This document shows, one piece after another, positions 1 to 9,651 of a stretch of 64,000 nucleotides of DNA (position 1 is the stretch's first letter; every line of letters begins with the position of its first letter). The position numbers and the translations under genes are program-made. The notes beneath the pieces are model-generated. The model was given only the letters and a program-made list of their open reading frames with translations. It did no database searches and had not been told where the DNA came from. The DNA is from Calvatia gigantea (taxonomy: Eukaryota; Basidiomycota; Agaricomycetes; Agaricales; Lycoperdaceae): positions 744,001 to 808,000 of the forward strand of contig JACAAK010000013.1 of the NCBI GenBank assembly GCA_025093985.1, in the 5' to 3' direction.

Positions 1-425
1 ATCTAGGGCCACCAGTAGTTGTGGAAGACGAGTTCTAACGTTTTCCATTGCCTAGCGTGTCCTGTGATCTTCGTGTTGTAGTGGAGAGCCACTATCCTTC
101 ACCTAAGATCAGAGCCCATTGGGATGTAGATCTTCCCTCAGAACAGGAGTAGACCATCCTGCTCTGTCCATTCTGCACTCCTCATAGTCTTGGTGGATGA
201 CTGCTTAAGTTCCTGTGTGGCTTTAGCGACTGCCTCCTCTTGTTCACCCATGTGGTTTCCAGTGTGGATATCCTTCAACAGGAGCTGCTCCTCTCCTTCC
301 ATCGAAATCCCTTTGAGTGCACAAATGGCAAAGAGTCCATCAGGTAGGAGGGTGATGTTCTCATTGTCGTGGGCTCCTGTGCCATGGTCAGCTCTGCAGG
401 ACAGTGCATCGGGTTTCCCTATAGT
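1..425 (-). pseudogene. pol: Start of integrase region (element 1), truncated by window edge
   Basis: Directly after the TGA of the preceding block the minus strand reads GKPDALSCRADHG, then NENITLLPDGLF, then a segment ending near position 60 with IVALHHD. This is the linker and first histidines of the gypsy integrase HHCC zinc-binding domain. The catalytic DDE core lies beyond the left edge. Frame is maintained for at least 300 bases. Confidence 0.75.
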
Positions 426-1163
426 TCAGCTGGGACAATGGTGCAAGAGGAAATCAAAGTGGGAGAGTACAAGAGACCAGCAGGCTTGGCGACAGTTGAG
501 TTTCTTGGCAGACATAAAGTACTCTAGGTTTTTGTGGTCCATCCAGATCTCAATTTGGTGGCATGTGCCTTCAAGGAAGTGTCTCCATTCTTCTAGTGCA
601 CGGATGATTGCCAGCATTTTTTTGTCATGGATCTTGTAATTCTGTTCAACCACCAAGAGGGATTTCAAATAGAACACCACCGGGTGCCATTGGTCCAAGT
701 CTACCACTTTCTGAGAGAGAACCGCACCCGTCACAAAGTCTGAGCTGTCTGCTTCAACGCAGAAGGGAGCAGAGTCATCGGGTGAGAGGAGAACTGGGGA
801 GGAGGTGATTGCATCCTTGAGTGCTTGGAAAGCCATTTCTTCTGCAGCGCCCCATTTCCACTTGGTACTCACCTTGGTGAGGTTGAAGAGTGGGCAGGCT
901 ATATGGGAGAAGTCATGGATGAAGTGGCGGTAAAAGTTAACAAACCCCAGGAATGCCTGCGTTTCCCTTACGTTGGCCAGAGTGGGCCAGTCTCGTACCT
1001 CTGTGACCTTGACTGGGTCCATCTCTACACTGTTCTCCGATATGATGAGGCCAAGATACTTGACATGGGTTTTCTTGAACTCACACTTTTCAGATTTAAG
1101 GAAAAGCTGGTGCTGTTCAAGAATTTGCAAGACCCAGTAGGGTGACGTCTTGGTGTTCTTCAA
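426..1163 (-). pseudogene. pol: RT thumb/connection and RNase H (element 1)
   Basis: The block starts in the thumb (FLKSEKCEF, then VKYLGLIIS), continues with the conserved QAFLGFVNFYRHFI, and enters RNase H at CVEADSSDFVTGAVLSQ. The motif normally read as YxIHDKEML appears as YKIHDKKML, so the RNase H catalytic glutamate appears replaced by lysine, a single G-to-A change. The DHKNLEYF motif is present. The frame ends at a TGA (minus strand, about 424-426), but the same frame resumes immediately with GKPDALSCRADHG, the standard RNase H to integrase linker, so the TGA is a point mutation rather than the natural end. Confidence 0.9.
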
Positions 1164-1952
1164 TCGTCTTCATGAAGATCAGTATGTCATCCATGTATAC
1201 CACAACAATGCCCTCCATGATGAGCTCATGGAAGATGTCGTTCATCATGGTTTGGAAGGTGGCTGGGCTATTGGTGAGGCCAAAGAACATGACCAGTGGC
1301 TCGAATAATCCACGATTCGTCTGGAACATGGCCTTCCACTCATCATCCAGTTTAATCCACACATTATTGAATCCCCATCGAACATCCAATTTAGTAAAGT
1401 ACTTGGCTCCACGAAGCTATGAAATGAGTTCAGGTATGAGTGGAAGAGGGTACTTGTTCTTCACTGTGATGGCGTGAGAGTATGGTAGTCCTGGATGAGA
1501 CAGAGGGATCCATCCTTCTTCTTGATGAAGAAGACAGGCGAGGCCATGGGGGATTTGGAGGGGTGAATGTGACCAGATGAAAGGTTCTCCTGGATAAACT
1601 CGTCCAACTGTGACTGCTCAGTGGGTGAGAGTGGATATACCTTGCAGTCCTTCAGGTCAGTGCCTAGGATGAGCTCAATCGTGTGGTCCCATAGTTGATG
1701 CTCTGGCAGTGTGTTGAAGAACTCTTTGGTGAACACAGCTTCAAAGTCATGAAGGTAGGAGGGGACGATTTCCCTAAACCTAGTAGGGCAAGTCGGCTGA
1801 CTGGGAGTTGCAGTAGAAGGCTTCAGCCAGCCGTTGGGATGTGGTATCCATTGCACAAATCTCTTCTGGATGTGGAAGGAGGTTGATAGCGAAGATTCAG
1901 TCATCATCCTCATAGAGATCAGTGGGAGCAGATGGCAGGGCAGGTGAATCAT
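1117..1952 (-). pseudogene. pol: Reverse transcriptase domain (element 1), frameshifted
   Basis: 1952-1461 carries the fingers region, including SKSPMASPVFFIKKKDGSLC and IQDY. 1389-1117 carries the palm with [11 protein letters not shown] and the catalytic [11 protein letters not shown] one-base shift and a TAG (minus strand, near 1420) lie between them, so one polypeptide cannot be made. The catalytic YMDD is preserved, which suggests recent activity followed by inactivation. A further frameshift near 1130-1160 separates this from the thumb and RNase H block. Confidence 0.9.
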
Positions 1953-2379
1953 CCTCTTCTTCCACTTCTTCTACACAGGCAGGGAAGGAGCCCAGAGTGC
2001 AGGCACGGATACAGTGGGTTTGGAGACGGTAGGCACAGGCCTTGGCTTTAGCTTCAACTTTGCATTCTTCACACTTGGATGGGCATCGGGACATTTTGAC
2101 TTCACTGGTCTGCCAGTTGATGTCAGGATTGTGTAGTTTGAGCCAAGTGTATCTGAGGAGCAAGTCTTGGCAGCCAAGTCCAGTAACTGTGAGCAGGGAG
2201 TGTTCCAAGTGGTTGCGGTAGCAAAGAATGATGTCTATGACTTCCGTTATCCAACCAGCCTCATTTTCCGATCCATCAACATTGTAGACTGTGAGCAGGC
2301 GAGAGAGTGTACAGGTGTTGAGTTTGTTGGTCCACACATAGTCTCGGTCGATAAAAGAGCCAGTTGCACCACTGTCCAC
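1897..2379 (-). pseudogene. Retropepsin-like aspartic protease (element 1)
   Basis: The minus-strand frame begins MDSGATGSFID, where DSG is the catalytic triad of retroviral-type aspartic proteases that cleave the Gag-Pol polyprotein. A hydrophobic segment ending LLTVTGLGCQDLLLRYTWL follows, resembling the flap and the conserved GxxxLLGxxWL element. The usual glycine-aspartate there is partly eroded, with LRYTW in place of LG(Y/M)DW. The remaining C-terminal part is Cys- and Lys-rich linker ahead of reverse transcriptase. The active-site Asp is intact although the surrounding element is broken. Confidence 0.8.
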
Positions 2380-2630
2380 GAGAGCACGTATGCTACACTA
2401 TTCTGCTGTGTCTGTAGTCTCCAGTTCCACTTGTAGCATAAGTGAGGTCCCATGTTGGTCAAGTGCAGCTATGATGGGTTTGAGTGGCAGGCGTCTTTCC
2501 CATTTAGGATAGTGAGGTATTGAGGTTTTCTGTGGTGCAGGTGAGAGCAAAGAGTTGTCTATTTCGTCTATGGGTAGCACACTGAACCTATTTACACTTT
2601 GCAGCAAGGGCGCATATTCCACTCGCTGCT

Positions 2631-3747
2631 CTACAGAAAATCTGCTTCCTCAGCTGCTTGAGCCGAGTCCACTGCTTCTCTCATGTCCTTCTTGGCTAGG
2701 AGTCTCATCAGGAGGTCGTCCTCCTCCTCTGCAGTCAAGTGGCAGACATCATGTCTAAGAGGGCATTTAGATTTGATGTGCCCAATCTTCTTGCAATGGT
2801 AGCAGGTGGGGGGGAGCAGAGTGGGTTGGTGAGAGGCATCCACCTCCATGGGTGTAGGAGTGCTGGGAGACAGTATGGGTTGAATGGGTGGAGGTGGAGC
2901 AGGTGACCGGTGGGAGTGGGAGGGAATGGAGGGGTTTGGCTTTCGAGAGTGTCAGGTCAGAGTGGGTGGTGGCTTGGAAAGCATTGTTGGTGGCTCTTGC
3001 CTGGTCAATGTGCTGGGCTGCTGCATACCAGCCCTCAGTGTCATTGTCTCTGGGACACCCTGAGACCATGGTGGCTACTGCATTCTGGATTGTTGGCCGA
3101 AGTCCACGCCGGAATTTGACAACTACCACCTTCAGATCAGTGTACCCCAAGTCCGAAATGAGGTTGCGGAAGTCATCTAGGTAATCGTCGACATTCCAGT
3201 TGCCTTGGTGGTACCCTGTGCCCTCCAGGACGTTGACTGCAGCAGCTTCTGCATCCACAGGGAAGAAGTACCGACAGAACTCAGTGGAGAAGTCTTCCCA
3301 GCTGAGGAAGCGGGTCTGACCTGGGTGCTGCTCTTCCCAGCGCATTATGTTTTCAGCCCATTTAGCTGCATAGCCACTTTTCATATATGATAACACCTAT
3401 AGGATTTGGGCATCCTCATCCCCAAATTGGTCTTTGCACAGCCAAAGGTAAATATGACAGGAGTTGAGGAAAGCACGACCTCAGGAGCAGTCTCCATCAA
3501 AGTCATTTGGAGTGGCAACCTTGGCCTGAGTGGATGTGGAGTGTGGCTGAGGTGTGGGAGAGGGAGTGTGGTTGGTAGTGGGTTGTGGAGCTTGGGAGTT
3601 GGCGGTATCTGTGGTGGCTACCGTACTGATTTGGTTTTGGAGTGATGAGAGGGTTTCATACACTCTCATTTCAGATGCCGCCTGATGGTTTATCACCTCT
3701 TGCAGGCTAATTTGCAGCTGTATGAGTATTTGCTCTAAGGGGGACAT
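2631..3747 (-). pseudogene. gag: Gypsy Gag with CCHC zinc knuckle (element 1)
   Basis: Three minus-strand blocks make up Gag. 3747-3481 is a Gln/Thr/Pro-rich N-terminal region. 3396-2850 is a capsid-like domain rich in Trp and aromatic residues, with a YLDDFRNLI segment typical of fungal gypsy capsids. 2810-2760 is a single zinc knuckle, CYHCKKIGHIKSKCP (C-x2-C-x4-H-x4-C), which binds nucleic acid during particle assembly. The blocks are in different frames, so no continuous Gag is encoded. Protease follows directly, as in canonical Ty3/gypsy order. Confidence 0.85.
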
Positions 3748-4274
3748 ACTTTGCTCTGGCTGCAGCTGAGCCTGCTATGGTTGCACCTGCTGCTGTCGTG
3801 GCTGGGGCTAGTCTGACATAGGGGCAGGTCAGGTGGGTAGAGATGGGGTTAGCTGATGGGAGATGTTCAAGGGGGGCTCCTCAGAGTCGTTTCCAGTGAG
3901 CAACCAGGTCTCTCATGAGATCTGATTCTTTTGTAAGGGCAACCCGCAGTCCGAGCAGCTCAGGGATGCAAGGCTCTCATGAAGTGGGCGAGTAGATAAC
4001 TATGGGGGAATCCTTAGTTGTATTACAAACATGTGTACGGACTACATACCTGTAGGGGAATCCTTGGAGAATCGGATAAGGGTCCCCTGCAGGTGTACAG
4101 GTTAATATATACTACTCTTCTGTCCATTGTCCTATTGTTTCATTATGTACATAAGTCCGTCATTGTCCTTCGGGATCTCCAGTTGTTACTCATGTCTGTG
4201 CAGCTGAGCATGGGTAAGGGCATGGAGTTGTGGGGCAGTCCAGGGGGACTGTTGGGGGTTGCCCTGACATTGCA

Positions 4275-4990
4275 GCAGCTAATAACAAAGTTATAGCAGT
4301 CTTAGCCAGGCTGCAAAAAGGAACAGCAGGAGCATATGCAGCTATGAAAGCACCAGCAATCTTAGAGTCTGAAGACTCAGTAGACTGGAAAGTCTTCTCA
4401 GAGGAATTTAGGAGGACCTTTTCAGATGATGTATCAAACAGCAAGGCGGAATGGCAGATTGAAAAGTTCAAACAAGGAAACTGAAACACAGCTGATTACC
4501 TGATTGAGTTTGAAGTCCTGAAAAGCAAAGCCAAAACTGACAGCAAACATGCCATGTTGCTACTCAGGAAGAATGCCTAGCAAGACATCATATACACAAT
4601 TACAAGATATCCACTCTCTGCTAGACCAGACACATATGCAGAATAGAAAGAGGCAATACTCTCCATTGGCCAGGGATATGAAGCATCCAAGTACCAAGGA
4701 GATAGGAAAACCAATACTGGCACTACCTATGGAGGAATGGATGAACCCATGGAGATAAGGAGCAGGTGTCACATCTTCAATGACAAAGGAGAACCAAAAT
4801 GCTACAACTGCAGCATTTTTGGCCACATTACCAAGGATTGCAAGAAATCCAAGGGATTAACATGCTACAATTGCAGCAAAAAAGGGCATATAGCCAAAAC
4901 TTGCACTACATCCAAGAAGATCCAAGTCTGAGGAGTAGAGGAAACTGATACAGAAGAAAGGAAGGATTTTTCCAAGGACTCCAAGTAAGC
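4275..4990 (+). pseudogene. gag: Gag with two CCHC zinc knuckles (element 2)
   Basis: The translation runs from AANNKVIAVLARLQKG through a capsid-like domain (VDWKVFSEEFRRTF, then EWQIEKFKQGN) to two consecutive knuckles, CYNCSIFGHITKDC near 4800 and CYNCSKKGHIAKTC near 4863. Both are perfect C-x2-C-x4-H-x4-C motifs. Internal stops occur after FKQGN (TGA), in LRKNA (TAG) and in DTYAE (TAG). The domain order and two-knuckle tail are the same as in the minus-strand copy at 19.2-18.5 kb. No intact start was identified. Confidence 0.85.
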
Positions 4991-5039
4991 ACTACCTCAA
5001 GAGTCAAGAAGCTTGTATCTAGGATATCAGACAAATTCT

Positions 5040-5422
5040 ATATGATTCCTCAGAGAAGAAAGTGCGAACTGAACCTGAAAGGAAAAATACAAACAGTGAA
5101 AAAGGAAATTACAGTGAACATGATTGTAGACTCACGATACACAACCAGCAGCATCAGCAAGAAACTAGTAGACAAAGAAGGACTTCCCACTTGGAAATTG
5201 GAATAGCAAATCTTGGTATTAAATGTGGACAGAATGCCAAACCAGGGCAGTAAAGTAACAGAGACAGCCACAGTCAACATAGATATCCAAGAACACAAGG
5301 AAAGAATCAAAGCTTCAGTCATACAACTACAAGACCAAATGGAAGTCTTCCTAGGACATGACTGGCTGGTCAAACACAACCTGGAGGTAGATTGGAACAA
5401 TGGAGAAATTAAATTTACCTGA
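5040..5422 (+). pseudogene. Retropepsin-like protease (element 2)
   Basis: The frame around 5110 reads TVNMIVDSRYTTSSIS, so the active-site triad that is DSG in the sister copy (18.3 kb) is DSR here. The substitution should abolish activity. Downstream at 5330-5400 the block QMEVFLGHDWLVKHN matches the conserved LGxDWL motif that closes the retropepsin fold. Frames before and after about 5200 differ, indicating an indel. Confidence 0.75.
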
Positions 5423-5640
5423 TGCCTGCCCAACTGCCAATTTCCCCATCAGAACATCCCATTACAGGAAAAATATGAAGCATGGCCACTACAGAGGACC
5501 TATGGAAAGAAGAAGATGAACCAGACCCAACCAAACCAGAAGACTTGCCCAATTATGTGTAGCCATTCACACATATATTCAATAAGATGACATTCAACAA
5601 ACTTCTAGAATGAACCAAATGGGACCATAAGATAGTTTTA

Positions 5641-6830
5641 ATGGAAGGAGCCCCAAAGGAAATAAGTGCAGGAACATACAACATGACAGTCAAGGAACAA
5701 GACAAACTTAAAGCATTTATCAAGGAGAACCTGGAGTCAGGACGAATATGGCCATCGAAATCCCCATATGCAGCACCAACCTTCTTCATTCCCAAGAAAG
5801 ACAGTTCCAAGAGGTTGATTCAAGACTATAGGTGACTAAACAATGTAGTAATCAAAGACAAGACACCACTACTAAGAATTGGAGAAGTAATTGATAAACT
5901 CAGGAAAGTAAAATACTTCAATAAACTTGATATTATCTGGGGATACAATAATGTCAGGATCAAAGAAGGTGATGAATGGAAAGCAGCATTTCTTACCAAT
6001 GAAGGACTTTTTGAGCCAATGGTCATGTATTTCAGTCTCAGCAACTTGCTAAGAACCTTCTCCAGAATGATGATGAGCATCTTCCATGACCTCCTGCAAA
6101 ACGCAGACATTGTAAACTACATGGATGACTTTGCTATCCCAGGAGACACAAAGGAACAGCTAAGGGAATGAATGGTATAATTCCTAGAGCAAGCAGCACA
6201 ATACAACCTATGCTTCAAACTGAACCAAGTACATATTTGATACAGAAGAAATTCTGATGCTAGGAGTCAAAGTAGGACATGGGCAGATCAAAATGGAAGA
6301 AGAAAAGGTGAAATCAGTATGAGACTGGCCTGAACCAAAAAACACCAAAGGGGTAGAAAGGTTCCTGGGCTTCGCCAATTACTACTGATGCTTTATCAAA
6401 AATTTCAGCAAAATTGCAGGACCATTAAACAGGCTTAAAGGAGTAGCTATATGGGAATGGACCCAAGAGCACCAAACTGCATTTGACCAACTCAAGAAAT
6501 GCATCACTGAAGAACCCATCCTGACACTACCACAGAGACAAGGCCAATTCAGGATAGAAGTTGATGTGTCAGATTACACACTAGGAGGCATGCTATTACA
6601 GCTACAAGAAGACAAATGGCACCCAATTGCTTTTACATCATGAACACTATCACCAGCAGAATGCAACTATGAAATATATGACAAAGAGCTGCTAGCCATC
6701 ATCCATGCCCTGAGACACTATCTACTAGATGCTGAAGAAAAGTTTGAAATCTGGACTGATCACCAAAACCTAAAATACTACTGAGAACCACAGAAACTGA
6801 ATGGACAACAAGCTCAGTGGTACCTGCAAT
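5641..6830 (+). pseudogene. pol: Reverse transcriptase and RNase H (element 2)
   Basis: The frame gives KSPYAAPTFFIPKKD and LIQDYR, then TGA at 5833, then NKLDIIWGYNNVRI, FGL-like FSLSN, and the catalytic NYMDDFAIPGD near 6115. The RNase H part includes [23 protein letters not shown] and [11 protein letters not shown]. In-frame TGAs lie at 5833, 6169, 6386, 6641 and 6782, mostly where Arg is expected, and a short frameshift occurs near 6235. Catalytic residues of RT are intact. The sister copy has TGA at the same aligned positions for 5833, 6386 and 6782. Confidence 0.9.
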
Positions 6831-7228
6831 TGCAAGACTACAATTTCACACTACGACATATACCAGGAAAAACAAACACAAAGGCTGACTTACTGTCCCA
6901 GATCCACCAAATACCAGACGAACAGGAAGATAAACTAGTCACTATGATCAGAGAAAGCTGGCTACAAACAAAGAGCATGAACAACTCCATATTACTACAG
7001 ACAGAATTATTCCTTGAACCAACATTCCTAGAACAGATTCAAGACAGACCCCAATGTGAAACAGCAGTCCTCACTGAACTAAGGAAACAAGAGTCCAGAC
7101 TTACCAAGGACAATGGAGTGGTCTACAGACAAAATAGTGCATATGTCCCACCAGACCAGAAACTATGAGAAGAGATTTTGATACAATATTATGACATTCC
7201 AGACACAGGACACCTAGGTCAGCACAGG

Positions 7229-7233
7229 ATGAT
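7229..7233. repeat. Target-site duplication ATGAT (left)
   Basis: ATGAT directly precedes the TG of the solo LTR and is repeated at 7863-7867 directly after its terminal CA. Five bases is the usual spacing for Ty3/gypsy integrases. Confidence 0.9.
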
Positions 7234-7862
7234 TGTTATGTGCATTACCTTACTTCACAACTGGGCCCAGATCATCTCCACTCAGGGAGAGGTTCAATGC
7301 TATAGCCCAGGAGTATTCGACAAGTCTTAATAACTTCTGTGCAGGCTTCGGATTGCTTTCCTCGAGTAGAAGCTCACACTTGCCTGAGAAGTCTGAGTTA
7401 AGTGTCACTGCAGTCCCCAAGGTTGTTAACCTTGTAGCAGACAAGTGAAGATAAGGAAGCTTGTTACTAGAATAACCTAGAGTAATACATAAGTACTACT
7501 TAGGTTTATATACTAGCTACAAGTAGGAGATGGGAGATTACATAGTAAACAGATATGAGTCAATGGGAAACTACTATGGGTTAATTGGTAATATAGGGAG
7601 TCATAGGGATAAATAGAATGAATGGAAAAGGAAGGGATACGAGTCACAAGAAGATAGAGATGAGTAAAGAGAAGTCTGATGATGAGAAAAGATAAGGGTG
7701 AAACAGGAACATGATTCAGAATGAATCATAAGAAGCAAAGGTAGAAGTACATGTGAGAAATAAATAAAGGACAGACCAGGGTATAGAGAAGAATGGGAAA
7801 AGATGGAAAAGAAGGTTAATGCGCTAGTGGGGAGAGTCCAGGAATGTGGTAAGTTCATAACA
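7234..7862. mobile_element. Solo LTR, 629 bp, inserted in the integrase of element 2
   Basis: The insert begins TGTTATG and ends CATAACA, a perfect 7-base terminal inverted repeat with the canonical TG...CA ends. It is flanked by a 5-bp target duplication ATGAT at 7229-7233 and 7863-7867. Removing the insert and one ATGAT restores the integrase reading frame (HRMMELI, matching HRMTELI in the sister element). It has no coding capacity and is purine-rich towards its right end. It is the footprint of an element lost by LTR-LTR recombination. Confidence 0.93.
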
Positions 7863-8981
7863 ATGATGGAGCTAATCAGCCATAATTACTGGTGGCCAAC
7901 AATGCGAAACAATGTAAAAAGGTATATTTGAGGCTGCCAGCCTTGTCAGAAAAACAAAACAAGGACAATACCGCTCAAATCGCCACTGTACTCCCTCTCA
8001 ATACCAAATGGACCTTGGGAAGAGATCAGTATCAATATGATTGGACCACTACTGGAGTCAGAAGGAAAGGACACAATACTAGTCATTGTTGACTGTTTCA
8101 CAAAGATGATATGACTCATAGCGACAACAATGGACATTTCATCCAAAGATATCACAAGGATATACTGGAATGAGATATGGAAGCTATACAGACTGCTAAG
8201 GAAAGTACTCAGTGACCAAGGATCCCAATTCACATCAGAATTCACTAAGGAGCTATTCAAGGGACTTGGCATAGAATGTAATCTATCAACAGCATACCAC
8301 CTACAAACAGATGGGCAGACTGAATGTATCAACAGAGAAGTAGAGATGTACATCCATTTATACTGCAACTACAACCAGGATAATTAGGTAGAATGGCTGT
8401 CCATCACAGAATTCCAGTACAATGATAAGTAACATGGAGGAATACAAGAAACACCCTTCTTTCTGAACTATGGAAGATACCCATGGAAGGGCAAGAATGG
8501 ACAGCCAACAGACAACCCCATCACTACGGAATTCCTAAAATGACTCCAGACCACTTGAGACAACACCTCATCAGTGCTATATATATACCAAGAAAAGATG
8601 AAACAACAACATGACCATAACAAGATCCACACCAAGACATACCAAACAGGTAATGCTGTATGGCTTGAAAACATGAACATCCATACCAATCAAACATCAA
8701 AGAAGCTAGGCCAGAAATAGTATAGACCTTTCCTTATTAAGAAAAAGATAGGAGAAGCAGCATATTGGCTAGCACTGCCAGAAGGATGGGCCATCCATGA
8801 TGTCTTCAACAAACAGCTCTTAACACTAGTATACAAAGCCAAGTTCCCAAGTCAGAAACAACCATTAGCACCCAGCCCAGTGATTATCAATAATGAAGAG
8901 GAATATGAGGTAGATGAGATCTGTGGACAAAGAAAATGGGGAAGAGGCTACCAATTCTTAGTTCACTGGAAGGGGTATATG

Positions 8982-9040
8982 TTATGACCTTAGTTGAAGT
9001 AAACCTCAGGTTGCAACTTAGGCTAAGGCTTGAGGGCACG
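8982..9040 (-). repeat. Truncated 3' LTR end of element 3
   Basis: Read on the minus strand, the segment from CCCTCAAGCCTTAGCC to GGTCATAACA matches the last ~60 bases of the full LTR at 20582-20887, with a few transitions. It abuts the broken chromodomain of element 2 at 8981/8982, so the two elements meet tail to tail. Confidence 0.8.
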
Positions 9041-9272
9041 GAGGGGTAATGGTTTTTATGAAACAGTGAAGGGTGTTGACTTCTTCTTTTATGGAGACTG
9101 TGACTTCTTCATCCATGGGGGTGTCAGCGCAAGATGGTGGGGTGGGATTAACCATGCTATGCAACTTGGAGAGGGTGATGTGGATCCTGTTGACTAGAGT
9201 GTTGATATCAGGGTCTTCATTTGTTTTATCTCTTCCAAGCAACTTCATGGCTATATTGGCAAGTTTGAGGAA
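9018..9272 (-). pseudogene. Extra ORF downstream of the chromodomain (element 3), 3' part
   Basis: Beyond the copia insertion the same minus-strand frame resumes with FLKLANIAMKLLGRDKTNED, then INTLVNRIHITLSKLHSMVN, then EVTVSIKEEVNTLHCFIKTI. It then runs into the LTR remnant (reading PCPQALA, stop). Compared with the plus-strand copy at 19.9-20.56 kb, roughly the last 90 codons and most of the LTR are deleted. The heptad-like leucine spacing in the first half suggests helical or coiled-coil structure. Confidence 0.6.
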
Positions 9273-9277
9273 GATGT

Positions 9278-9640
9278 TGTAGAAAATCTGTATAAACTCA
9301 GTAACTCGTTATACACACGAGAACTATTTATATTAGTCACCTGTATAAACTGGTGATAGAATGAGCTTGGGTCTGGCTACGGAAGGAAGGATAACATACC
9401 TCAGTAACTCATTATACGCACGAGAACTGAGGTATTCAGCTAATGAGACTATGGTACTTAAGCAATATCATAAGGCAGGGTCGTATGCGAAAACTTCGTG
9501 TATCTAAGAGTCACGGCACTATGTTAAGTGTCTGTCTACGAAATAGGTGCCCACCGTGTAAGTCTAACTGGCACAACAGTGGGCGCTCTGATGGCCAGTA
9601 TGGCACTCCGTATGTCTCGGAGTGGTTTGGCAATTCAACA
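9278..9640 (-). repeat. Copia 3' LTR (left copy), 363 bp
   Basis: Plus-strand ends are TGTAGAAAAT and GGCAATTCAACA, matching the right copy except for 12 substitutions, all transitions, and a missing ACTGT. The repeated sub-block CTCAGTAACTC..TATAC occurs twice inside the LTR, giving it an internal short duplication. Target duplication GATGT precedes it at 9273-9277. Confidence 0.96.
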
Positions 9641-9651
9641 CTCCCCTTCAA
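9641..9651 (-). promoter_or_regulatory. Polypurine tract next to the copia 3' LTR
   Basis: Reading the minus strand towards the left LTR, the internal sequence ends TTGAAGGGGAG directly against the LTR terminus. A purine run at this place primes plus-strand DNA synthesis in LTR elements. Confidence 0.75.

Larger units (their letters stand above)
1..4010 (-). mobile_element. Decayed Ty3/gypsy retrotransposon (element 1), cut by the left edge
   Basis: Reading the minus strand from about 4010 to 1 gives the gypsy order gag, zinc knuckle, protease, reverse transcriptase, RNase H and the start of integrase. The pieces lie in different frames, and at least two frameshifts and several stop codons separate them. 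Two TAG stops upstream of gag (near 3775 and 3810) fall in a glutamine-rich stretch, as expected from CAG to TAG changes. I could not identify LTRs: the 3' end is outside the window, and 3750-4190 looks like 5' untranslated leader or LTR without a recognisable terminus. CpG dinucleotides are commoner here than in the two chromodomain elements to the right, so this is a different family or a less mutated copy. Confidence 0.9.
4230..8981 (+). mobile_element. Chromodomain Ty3/gypsy retrotransposon (element 2), heavily CpG-depleted
   Basis: The plus strand encodes, in order, Gag with two zinc knuckles, protease, RT, RNase H, integrase and the first half of a chromodomain. It then stops abruptly at 8981 inside the chromodomain (HWKGY), where an inverted LTR end begins. 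No 5' LTR or primer site was recognised. Stops are frequent; most of the TGAs occupy positions where the family has Arg (list in findings). Positions 4321-4920 contain a single CG in 600 bases although G+C is about 40%. It is a diverged copy of the minus-strand element at 15.0-19.6 kb; by eye roughly four bases in five match. Confidence 0.92.
6830..8981 (+). pseudogene. pol: Integrase and truncated chromodomain (element 2)
   Basis: After the linker GKTNTKADLLSQIH the HHCC domain reads through GHLGQHRM, is split by a solo LTR (7234-7862), and resumes with ELISHNYWWP and the GCQPCQKNK zinc ligands. The DDE core includes LLRKVLSDQGSQFTSEF (second Asp) and TDGQTECINREVE (catalytic Glu). The C-terminal chromodomain begins EYEVDEICGQ and reaches FLVHWKGY, then ends at the junction. 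Chromodomains direct integration to modified histones. TGAs at 7166 and 7929 lie at expected Arg codons; further stops are scattered through 8100-8720. Confidence 0.88.

Noticed and set aside
190..1477. Several plus-strand open frames over the element 1 pol region
   Set aside because: They are antisense shadows of the minus-strand RT/RNase H reading frames and have no features of their own.
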